Positions 1 to 6,259 of a stretch of 14,320 nucleotides of DNA are shown here, in pieces. The stretch comes from Solirubrobacterales bacterium (GTDB lineage Bacteria > Actinomycetota > Thermoleophilia > Solirubrobacterales > Solirubrobacteraceae). The notes under the pieces were generated by a model. That model was not told the origin of the DNA, searched no databases, and was given only the letters and a program-made list of their open reading frames with translations. The stretch covers positions 1 to 14,320 of the forward strand of contig QHBV01000292.1 of assembly GCA_003244035.1 (NCBI GenBank), read 5' to 3'. The position numbers and the translations under genes were made by a program. Numbering within the stretch: the stretch's first letter is position 1; each line of letters begins with the position of its first letter.

Positions 1-56
1 GCCTGACCCCCTCCCGCTAACACTGTGTCACTCATTAGTGACCGATCTCTGAGGCG

Positions 57-221
57 TCAAATCGGTTGGTCGGAGAGCTTGCGAAGCCGGGCTTGGAGGA
101 ATGTGATCACGGCTTTGACGGCCTGGGTGACGTACGGGTCCTGGTCATAGAGCTCGACATCATTGTGGGTTTCGATCCAAGTGAGCTGCTTGGGCCCGAT
201 GGGGTTGTCATAGGCGGCCTG
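57..221 (-). pseudogene. C-terminal remnant of an alpha/beta hydrolase (dienelactone-hydrolase/YcjY-like)
   Basis: Read on the minus strand, the last ~54 codons before the TGA at 57-59 look like a real protein tail. They include PKQLTWIETHNDVELYD and PYVTQAVKAVITFLQ. This matches the end of alpha/beta hydrolases of the YcjY/dienelactone-hydrolase kind, where the WI...TH..LYD segment carries the catalytic histidine (the H of ETHND) and PYVTQAV starts the last helix. The open frame continues upstream past ~221, but the residues there no longer resemble a hydrolase and are antisense to a LysR domain. The nucleophile serine, the oxyanion region and any start are missing, so this cannot be a functional enzyme. 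The family assignment rests on recognising the tail by eye. It abuts the LysR fragment head to head, which suggests the two were once a divergent regulator/target pair. Confidence 0.6.
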
Positions 222-848
222 TCTCGGTGGCCCGCACCTGATCGAGATCGCTAAGACCTTCGAAGCGCGCCACCCCACCTGCAGCGTCGTGGTCACCGAC
301 ACGGGCTGGGCTCGCGAACAGCTCGACTGGCTGACCCACGGCGAACTCGACCTGCTCGCGATGCGACTGCCGCTCACCGATCCCCAAGTCACGATCGGCC
401 CGATCCTGTCGTTCGAGCACCGCGTCCTTGCCGTCGCCACCGACCACCCGCTCGCGGTACGCAGCTCGGTCAGCATCGAGGACCTCGCCGACTACGTCGT
501 CAGCGACATCGCTACGCTCCCACGCGAGCTGATGGACGCGTTCATCCCACCCCACACCCCGTCCGGGAAACGCCTGCGGCGCACCAACAGCCGCGCCGTC
601 GCCGAGACGCCCGTCCGTGTCGCCCCGGTCAGCTCGTGCACCCAACCATGCCGTCGTTCCTCGAGCACTACCCACACCCTGGAGTAACCGCAATTCCAAT
701 CCGAGACATGCCCCCCTCGCAGACCGCACTCGTCTGGCTCGGCAGCGACCGCTCCGCTAAGAACGACGCGTTCATCCGTGCCGCTACCGACATTTTGGAG
801 CAGGTCAACCCAGCAGATCCAGAGGCCATCTCGCTGCCTCCCGGATGA
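220..848 (+). pseudogene. LysR-family substrate-binding domain remnant, headless and frameshifted
   Basis: The frame from ~220 reads GGPHLIEIAKTFEARHP, VVVTDTGWAREQLDWL, GELDLLAMRLPL, FEHRVLAVATDHPLA and IEDLADYVVSDI. This is the typical order of a LysR-type regulator effector domain (periplasmic-binding-protein type 2 fold). The match breaks at ~600-632 and resumes one frame over as GQLVHPTMPSFLEHYPHPGV, then IPIRDMPPSQTALVWL and AFIRAATDILE, ending at TGA 846-848. A frameshifting indel therefore lies near 600-632. The frame-1 reading would otherwise stop at 685-687. The N-terminal winged helix-turn-helix and linker are absent: coding starts abruptly at the junction with the hydrolase stub. 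A LysR protein is normally ~300 residues; about 205 codons survive here. Without the DNA-binding domain it cannot act as a repressor or activator. A sequencing error could explain the frameshift but not the missing N-terminus. Confidence 0.75.
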
Positions 849-1265
849 CGCTCGGTCAAGCCACGAGCCGTCGCCCATCACGGTCAACCGTCTTCCGTAC
901 CGGGCTCCGCGCAGGACGGGCGGCAACGACAAGCTTGACGAGCGAGTCCCGCAATATGAAGGTCTACAACGGTGTCCCTCGGGCCGAGCGCCCCGATTGA
1001 CGCCGCGTAGCTTTGAATTCTCGTGACCGAGCCCGACTCAAGCGGGACCCCGCGGACTGTTGCGGCACTCCGGCCATTGAGGTCGCGCAGGCTTACGTGA
1101 ACGCCGTCGAGGGCAGCATGCTGGGACAGACCCTGACTCCAGGTGCTGCACACCGAGGCTCGGTAGCCATCTGAGAGCGGCCAGGGCTGGTTATCCAAGG
1201 CGGTTGGGCGCGGCGGCCAGACACCCCAGGTGCCGGGAGCATGACCACCGAGGGCCATTGCGCTT
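849..1265. other. Gene-poor stretch, no convincing coding sequence
   Basis: No frame on either strand gives a protein I recognise. A 142-codon open frame on the minus strand (884-1312) overlaps the 3' end of the split-barrel gene in another frame and has no family signature beyond a short NQPW string. I see no tRNA, IS inverted repeats or tandem repeats. With the two broken genes to its left, the stretch is best read as decaying accessory DNA. Confidence 0.5.
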
Positions 1266-1682
1266 TCAACCGCCGGTTGTTGAGGGATGCTCGAACGGGA
1301 GGTTCTGGACACGAACTCGCTCGGGCTCGATGAGCGAGACGATCGCCGAGCGCACGGGAAAGTCGCTGCCGACGTAGCGATTGCTCATACGGTCCATGAT
1401 CGCGATCGCCTCGTCACCCTCGAGCTCCTGGACCACGCGACCGCGGATCACCACCGCCCAGTAGGGGTTGTGCTCGTCGCAGACCGACACGGCCACTCGT
1501 CCGTCGCGTCGTAGGTTAGAGATCTTGAGGTTCTCCTGAGCGGAGAAGATCGCTAGGCGATCTCCCTCGACCGCGATCCACACCGGAGAGACATGCGGCG
1601 AGCCGTCAGACATCAAGGTCGCGACGTGCGCCATGTTGCGCGCTCCGAGGAGCTCCCGTACATCATCAGACAGATCGGCCAT
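1266..1682 (-). CDS. F420/FMN-dependent split-barrel oxidoreductase (PPOX class, TIGR03618-like)
   Basis: The protein is 138 residues from ATG 1682. It opens MADLSDDVRELLGARNMAHV, followed by ATLMSDGSPHVSPVWI, DRLAIFSAQENLKISNLRRD, RVAVSVCDEHNPYWAVVIRG and a C-terminus ending RVRVQNLPFEH. This pattern (ATL..DG.PH.SPVW, then a K..NL.RD.RV..SV strand) is the pyridoxamine-phosphate-oxidase-like split barrel, in the subgroup annotated as F420-dependent PPOX enzymes. Members bind FMN or F420 as homodimers and reduce small molecules in the cytosol; the substrate cannot be told from sequence. Length fits the family (~130-140). I chose the ATG at 1682 because homology begins there; in-frame ATGs further upstream (to 1754) add only low-complexity residues. 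There is no obvious Shine-Dalgarno site, but TATAGG lies 9 bases before the ATG. It stands alone, flanked by degraded DNA and nrdJ. Confidence 0.85.
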   Translation of the reverse strand: MADLSDDVRELLGARNMAHVATLMSDGSPHVSPVWIAVEGDRLAIFSAQENLKISNLRRDGRVAVSVCDEHNPYWAVVIRGRVVQELEGDEAIAIMDRMSNRYVGSDFPVRSAIVSLIEPERVRVQNLPFEHPSTTGG

Positions 1683-2037
1683 CAACGCCAGCCTATAGGA
1701 TGCGGCACCGTCCCTCGCAGGCATCGCTTCCGCTTCGAAATCGCGTCGCGGCATCCTGGACGACTTCGTCCCTCGCTAGCGCTCTTGAGCGTTCTCGCCG
1801 TTGGCTATTTGGTATCGCCGGCCGCCCCGGAGAGAGTCGAGCGCCGGCCAGGGCTCTGCTCAGGTGTCCCACCCCGAGAACCGTCTGCCCGGCGCAACTG
1901 CGCCTGAAAACTCGTTGAGCAAGCGCGCTGCCATCCCGTGAGCGACGCCTGCCAGCAGGTGAGCAGCCGCTGCCAATCAGCGAACAGCTGATGTCAAACG
2001 GCTGAGCAATCCGCTGACAGAACCGTGAGCGTCCACA
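1683..2037. other. Intergenic stretch between the split-barrel gene and nrdJ
   Basis: No gene is supported here. It contains a small hairpin GGCGC-AACT-GCGCC (1891-1904) and another ATCAGC-GAACA-GCTGAT (1976-1992), plus a 9-base direct repeat CCGTGAGCG (1936-1944 and 2023-2031). Neither hairpin has a T-tract on the side needed for an intrinsic terminator of nrdJ, whose stop is at 2038. The stretch would hold the 3' UTR of nrdJ and the promoter of the split-barrel gene. Confidence 0.5.
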
Positions 2038-5000
2038 TCAGCCGCACCCGGTGTTGAACCCGCAGCTCGAGCACGTGTAGCAGCTGCCGGTGCGTTGCAT
2101 CATGCCGCCGCACTGCTGGCAGGCCGGGCCGAGGTCGAGGCCGAAGCGGATGGCTGGACGCACCGGAGGCTCATCGGTCAGCGCGGATGCGGCCGGACGA
2201 CGTGTTGTCGCGCTGGTGCCACCGTTGCCTTCGCCGTTCGTCTCACGGCGATCTCGCGCAGCCGGGCTGGCGGTATCGCTCAGCTGCGAGCTGGAGGCGT
2301 CCTGGGCCATCTTGCGCGCGCGCACCTCGGGCGTGAGGATCCCGAGCTCCTCCTGGAGATCGGCGTCGAGAAAGCGTGAGGCGAGCCAGCGCATGATGTA
2401 GTCGGGCATCGACTTCGCGAACGGGATCTCCGGGTTGGTGGTCATGCCCTCGGGCTCGAAGCGCATGTAGCTGAACTTGCGCACTAGCGTCTCGAGCGGC
2501 ACCCCGTACTGGAGTGAGATCGAGATCGCGGTCGCGAACGAGTTCATCATTCCGCGCAGCGTCGAGCCCTCCTTGCCGATGTCGGTGAGGAAGATCTCGC
2601 CCACCGTCCCGTCGTCGTACTTCCCTGCGGTGATGTAGCCCTCGTGGCCCCCGATCGAGAACTTGTGCGTGAGCGACTGGCGCTCGCGCGGCATCCGGCG
2701 GCGCCTGGGCGGCGCCTGGGCGAGCGCCTCCGCGACGGCCTTGTCGATGTCGGCCTGCGTCGGCGCCCCCGCGCGCGCGCCCTTGTGCGCATCGGTTCGC
2801 AGCGCCTGGGCCGTCTTGGAGCCGTCGCGATAGATCGCGAGCGCCTTGACTCCGAGGCGCCATGCCTGGAGATAGGCGTCTGCGATGTCCTCGGGCGAGG
2901 CGGTCTCGGGCATGTTCACCGTCTTCGAGAGGGCGCCGCTGATGAACGGCTGGATCGCACCCATCATCTTGATGTGTCCCAGGTGGGAGATCGCTCGCTT
3001 GCCGACGGCGACATCGAACACCGCCAGGTGCTCGTCGGCCAGATCCGGCGCGCCGATGATCGTCCCGTGCTCGTTGACGTACGCGACGATCTGCTCGATC
3101 TGCTCATCACCGTAGCCGAGCTTCACCAGCGCCGGCGGAATCGTGCGATTCACGATCGTCATCTGACCGCCCCCCACGAGCTCCTTGAACTTGACCAGCG
3201 AGAAGTCCGGCTCGACGCCCGTGGTGTCACAGTCCATCAGGAACGAAATTGTGCCGGTGGGCGCCAAAACCGTTGCCTGCGCGTTCCGGTAGCCATGAGC
3301 CTCGCCGGCGGAGACCCCTTCGTCCCATGTCGATCGGGCAGCCGCCAGCAGTGCACCGTCGACACAGTTCCCATCCGGGATCGCGTAGGACGCGTCGCGA
3401 TGCATTCGCATCACCGCGTTGTGCGCCTCGCGGTTCTCCCCATAGCGGTCATACGGCCCCATCGCCGCAGCGATCCGCGCCGATCCGAGATACCCGCGTC
3501 CGGTCATCAGCGCTGTGATCGCCGCTGCCGTCCCGCGGCCCTCGTCGGAGTCGTACGGCACTCCGTCGGCCATCAGGTAGGCGCCGAGGTTGGCGTAGCC
3601 GAGCCCGAGCTGGCGGAACGCCCGCGCGTTCGCACCGATCTCCTCGGTCGGATAGCTCGAGGGCGACACCACGATCTCCTGCGCGAGCAGCATGATGTCG
3701 ACCGCGTGCTCGAACGACTCGACGTCGAACGTCCCGTCGGCGTGGCGGAACTTCATCAGGTTCAGCGAGGCGAGGTTGCAGGCCGAGTCGTCCACGTGCA
3801 TGTATTCGGAGCACGGGTTAGACGCGTTGATCCGCCCCGACGCCGGGCACGTGTGCCACCGGTTGATCGTGGTGTCGTACTGAACCCCGGGGTCGGCGCA
3901 CCGCCACGCCGCTTCGGCGATCTCCTTCATCAGCCCACGGGCTGAAATCGGCTCGCCGATCGGCTCGCCGGTCGTGCGGGCGATCAGGCGCCAGTCTTCG
4001 TCGTTCTCGGCCGCCCGCATGAACTCGTCGGTGAGCCGGACCGAGTTGTTGGCGTTCTGGTACTGGATCGAGTGAAAGCCCTCGCCGTCGATCGACATGT
4101 CAAAGCCGGCGTCGCGCAGCGCCGCAGCCTTGTCCTCCTCCTTGGCCTTGCACCAGATGAACTCGCGAATGTCCGGGTGGTCGATGTCGAGCACGACCAT
4201 CTTGGCGGCGCGCCTCGTCTTCCCGCCAGACTTGATCGTGCCGGCCCAGGCATCGGCGCCGCGCATGAAGCTGACGGGGCCCGAAGCGGTGCCTCCCTTG
4301 GACAGCGGCTCCATCGATCCGCGCATCTTCGACAGGTTGATGCCCGCCCCAGAGCCGCCGCGGAAGATCTTGCCCTCCTTGGTGTTCCAGTCGAGGATCG
4401 ACTCGATGTTGTCCTCGACGCTGAGGATGAAGCAGTTGTGGACGGCGATGTTGTTGGTGAGGAACTCGCCGGACTCGGTCTGGATGTCGTAGACGTCTTG
4501 GACGCCACCGGGCTCGATCGCGACGATCTGCTCCTCGCGAAGATCTGGACAGCGCTTGTGACCATGCAGTGTCAGCGAGCGCAGCAGCTTGTCGGACTTC
4601 TCGCGGCTGGGGAAGCCGACCAGCTCGGCGAAGCGTCCGCGCTCGGATCCGATTCCGATGGCGAGCTCGTGCAGATCATGCCGGTCAGCCCGTGGGTCGC
4701 GCTTGCGCAGGCGACGCGAGTAGATGCCGAGCACCATCAGCAGGAGCTGGAGGTCCTCGGTCCAGCGCTCGCCGATCACAGCGACTGCGACGCGGGCGTT
4801 CTCATGGCCGCTTTGAGAACCGATCGAGACGTATCCATCGGCTTGGAAGATGCTCTGCAGGTACGCGCCGATCTCGTCACGGGAGGCCGTCCACATGCGA
4901 GCTGGAACCCGCATGTCGACGCCCGGTGCAAGCAGCTCCCAGCGGTCGACGAAGTCGCGCAGCACCTCGCCGTACAGCCGGATGCTCCGGACACGAACCT

Positions 5001-6030
5001 CCTTCGTGTCGGCCTCTCGCACCTTCCGGTGGACATCCGGGAAGACGACGTCGAGGTGACTCATCACCCACTCGTACTCGTCGTCGCCGGCGACCAGGAG
5101 TTCGATCGTCAGTGAGCGGTTCGTCCCATGCTGGCCGACGAAGCCGTCGGCTTGGAGCCAGCCGGCGAGCGCGGCCTCGGAGGCCTTCAGGTGGTCCGTC
5201 TCCTCCGGCTCACTCGCTTCATCAAAGACCTGCGTCGCGCCGGCCAGAACCAGAGCACCGGCGTCCACCTTGGCCCGGTGTGGGTGCAGGTGCATGCGCA
5301 TTCCAACCTCAAGCTGATCGACGCGAAGCCAGCTCGTCTGTCCGTGCGCCTTGGCGGCGGCCTTGACGACGTGGTCGGGCGTGGCTTCGATGAAGCTCCC
5401 GTTGCGCAACCGGACTCGCCAGACCGGCTTGCGCCCATTCGCCTTCGTGGCCACGACACGCGTCGCCCCGATCGAGTCGTAGACCTCGCGCCCCACCTGC
5501 TCGTCCTCGACGAGCTCGCCGATCGGCACCATCCCCTCGGGCGTGGAGACGAGCGCGTGGTACGGCAGGCACGCCGAGCATTGCGGGCTCTCCTCGAAGC
5601 CCACGTTGAACCACACCGGCGAGTTGAACGCCGCCATCTGGCGCAGCAGGATGTGGGTCAGCTCGGCCTCGAACGCATCGCCGTCCGCTTCGGTGGCGAA
5701 GTAGCCGCGCTCGCGCCCCCACCTCGCGATCGTCCCGGCGACGCGGGCGATCATCTGCTTGACCGAGCGCTCGCGCACGGGCGAGCCCAGCTGACCGCGG
5801 AAGTACTTCTGCGCGACGATGTTGGTTGCGTTCTGCGACCAGCTCGTGGGGAACTCGACGTCGCGCTGCTCGAAGGAGACCTTGTCTCCGTGGCCGATCA
5901 CCGCATCGCGCAACTGCCACTCCACCGCGTCGAACGGATGCTCGCCGGGCGTCGTGAAAAGGCGGCGAATCGAGAGGCCCTCGTGCGCGCTTGACTCGGG
6001 CGGAAGTTGTGTTTGCGGGGTGTGCGCCAT
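2038..6030 (-). CDS. nrdJ: Vitamin B12-dependent (class II) ribonucleoside-diphosphate reductase, intein-containing precursor
   Basis: NrdJ reduces ribonucleotides to deoxyribonucleotides, using adenosylcobalamin to generate an active-site thiyl radical; it needs no oxygen and acts in the cytosol. The precursor is 1330 residues. Removing an intein (154-532) leaves 951, the usual size for this long class II type. Visible motifs are SA|CFILS with redox cysteine C533 at the splice junction; GGSGAGINLSKMRG; NPCSE with N738, thiyl-radical C740 and E742; C751 in SACNLASLNL, the partner redox cysteine; and the phosphate-binding loop APTGTISF (923-930). The C-terminus has a low-complexity linker (~1241-1290) and a cysteine cluster (C1304, C1307, C1317, C1320, C1323, C1329), the zinc-ribbon/redox tail of NrdJ. 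Roles of the cysteines follow from the family. The ATG at 6030 has a strong GAGAGGAG ribosome-binding site. The gene is monocistronic, with no nrdR or other nrd gene in view and no clear NrdR boxes. Confidence 0.97.
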   Translation of the reverse strand: MAHTPQTQLPPESSAHEGLSIRRLFTTPGEHPFDAVEWQLRDAVIGHGDKVSFEQRDVEFPTSWSQNATNIVAQKYFRGQLGSPVRERSVKQMIARVAGTIARWGRERGYFATEADGDAFEAELTHILLRQMAAFNSPVWFNVGFEESPQCSACLPYHALVSTPEGMVPIGELVEDEQVGREVYDSIGATRVVATKANGRKPVWRVRLRNGSFIEATPDHVVKAAAKAHGQTSWLRVDQLEVGMRMHLHPHRAKVDAGALVLAGATQVFDEASEPEETDHLKASEAALAGWLQADGFVGQHGTNRSLTIELLVAGDDEYEWVMSHLDVVFPDVHRKVREADTKEVRVRSIRLYGEVLRDFVDRWELLAPGVDMRVPARMWTASRDEIGAYLQSIFQADGYVSIGSQSGHENARVAVAVIGERWTEDLQLLLMVLGIYSRRLRKRDPRADRHDLHELAIGIGSERGRFAELVGFPSREKSDKLLRSLTLHGHKRCPDLREEQIVAIEPGGVQDVYDIQTESGEFLTNNIAVHNCFILSVEDNIESILDWNTKEGKIFRGGSGAGINLSKMRGSMEPLSKGGTASGPVSFMRGADAWAGTIKSGGKTRRAAKMVVLDIDHPDIREFIWCKAKEEDKAAALRDAGFDMSIDGEGFHSIQYQNANNSVRLTDEFMRAAENDEDWRLIARTTGEPIGEPISARGLMKEIAEAAWRCADPGVQYDTTINRWHTCPASGRINASNPCSEYMHVDDSACNLASLNLMKFRHADGTFDVESFEHAVDIMLLAQEIVVSPSSYPTEEIGANARAFRQLGLGYANLGAYLMADGVPYDSDEGRGTAAAITALMTGRGYLGSARIAAAMGPYDRYGENREAHNAVMRMHRDASYAIPDGNCVDGALLAAARSTWDEGVSAGEAHGYRNAQATVLAPTGTISFLMDCDTTGVEPDFSLVKFKELVGGGQMTIVNRTIPPALVKLGYGDEQIEQIVAYVNEHGTIIGAPDLADEHLAVFDVAVGKRAISHLGHIKMMGAIQPFISGALSKTVNMPETASPEDIADAYLQAWRLGVKALAIYRDGSKTAQALRTDAHKGARAGAPTQADIDKAVAEALAQAPPRRRRMPRERQSLTHKFSIGGHEGYITAGKYDDGTVGEIFLTDIGKEGSTLRGMMNSFATAISISLQYGVPLETLVRKFSYMRFEPEGMTTNPEIPFAKSMPDYIMRWLASRFLDADLQEELGILTPEVRARKMAQDASSSQLSDTASPAARDRRETNGEGNGGTSATTRRPAASALTDEPPVRPAIRFGLDLGPACQQCGGMMQRTGSCYTCSSCGFNTGCG
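4435..5571 (-). mobile_element. Intein in NrdJ with LAGLIDADG homing-endonuclease domain
   Basis: This 379-residue insertion (precursor residues 154-532) is out of place in any NrdJ. It has all the intein blocks. Block A starts with Cys1 (CLPYHALVSTPEGMVPIGEL). Block B is GSFIEATPDHVV with the TxxH pair T217/H220. There are two dodecapeptide endonuclease motifs, LAGWLQADG (288-296) and YLQSIFQADG (390-399). Block F is VQDVYDIQTESGEFLTNNI, and block G is NNIAVHN followed by C533 as the +1 nucleophile. Penultimate His and terminal Asn are both present, so class 1 protein splicing should work. The endonuclease acidic residues D295 and D398 are also present, so homing activity is possible. Excision rejoins QCSA to CFIL. 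The insertion point, just before an active-site Cys, is typical of ribonucleotide-reductase inteins. Base composition looks no different from the host gene by eye. Confidence 0.95.
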
Positions 6031-6039
6031 GCCGAACTG

Positions 6040-6047
6040 CTCCTCTC
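6040..6047 (-). promoter_or_regulatory. Ribosome-binding site of nrdJ
   Basis: On the minus strand GAGAGGAG lies 9 bases before the ATG at 6030. It is the clearest Shine-Dalgarno site in the window and fixes the nrdJ start. Confidence 0.8.
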
Positions 6048-6186
6048 GTGCTCCGTTCGCTTTGCTGCCAGACCCGGCGCCGACACGGGCCGAGGGGGAA
6101 CGACGAATACTTGCGAACGGGTCGGACGGAAAGAGCGCCTGGTACGGCCCTCAGCGCCCGAGTCCCAGCGATCGGAGCGACCACCA

Positions 6187-6192
6187 ATTCTA
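6187..6192 (-). promoter_or_regulatory. Candidate -10 element for nrdJ
   Basis: On the minus strand TAGAAT matches the TANNNT -10 consensus and stands out in a GC-rich gap. The position 17 bases upstream (GGCATG) is not a good -35. If used, it would give a leader of about 150 bases before nrdJ. That leader would be long enough for a regulatory RNA, although I find no cobalamin-riboswitch box in it. Confidence 0.3.
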
Positions 6193-6212
6193 TCGCCCGG
6201 CCGCCGACCCAT

Positions 6213-6240
6213 GCCCCAGGCGGCCTGGGGCTCAGAGCCC
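6213..6240. promoter_or_regulatory. Two overlapping palindromes upstream of the ligase-like gene
   Basis: GCCCCAGG-CGG-CCTGGGGC (6213-6231) is a perfect 8-bp inverted repeat with a 3-base centre. It overlaps GGGCTC-A-GAGCCC (6228-6240), a perfect 6-bp inverted repeat with a 1-base centre. Both end about 20 bases before the ATG at 6260 and sit where a -35 region or operator would be. They could be a repressor site or mutually exclusive RNA hairpins if transcription starts further upstream. Neither role is shown by sequence alone. Confidence 0.45.
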
Positions 6241-6246
6241 TCCTGC

Positions 6247-6252
6247 TAGCTT
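6247..6252 (+). promoter_or_regulatory. Candidate -10 element for a leaderless ligase-like transcript
   Basis: TAGCTT fits TANNNT and lies 7 bases before the ATG at 6260. No Shine-Dalgarno site precedes that ATG. The combination suggests transcription starting at or next to the start codon. This is inference from spacing only. Confidence 0.3.
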
Positions 6253-6259
6253 CGCGCCG

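Noticed and set aside
1181..1195. Minus-strand DNQPW string in a 142-codon frame, like the NTQPW motif of nitroreductase/Acg proteins
   Set aside because: Nothing before or after it fits the family, and the frame overlaps the split-barrel gene. Chance is more likely.
1683..1754. 24-residue N-terminal extension of the split-barrel enzyme
   Set aside because: Family similarity starts at the ATG at 1682, and the extension has no better start signal.
1891..1904. GGCGC-AACT-GCGCC hairpin as an nrdJ terminator
   Set aside because: The stem is 5 bp. The adjacent A-run is on the wrong side to give a U-tract for minus-strand transcription.
2644..3945. 433-codon plus-strand frame opposite nrdJ
   Set aside because: It is the complement of well-conserved nrdJ coding sequence and has no recognisable fold.
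6031..6186. Adenosylcobalamin riboswitch in the nrdJ leader
   Set aside because: It would make sense for a B12 enzyme, but no convincing B12 box or core helices were found by eye on the minus strand. A covariance-model search would settle it.
5819..6259. Upstream extension of the ligase-like frame into the nrdJ 5' end
   Set aside because: The added residues are antisense to nrdJ and show no membrane or family character.
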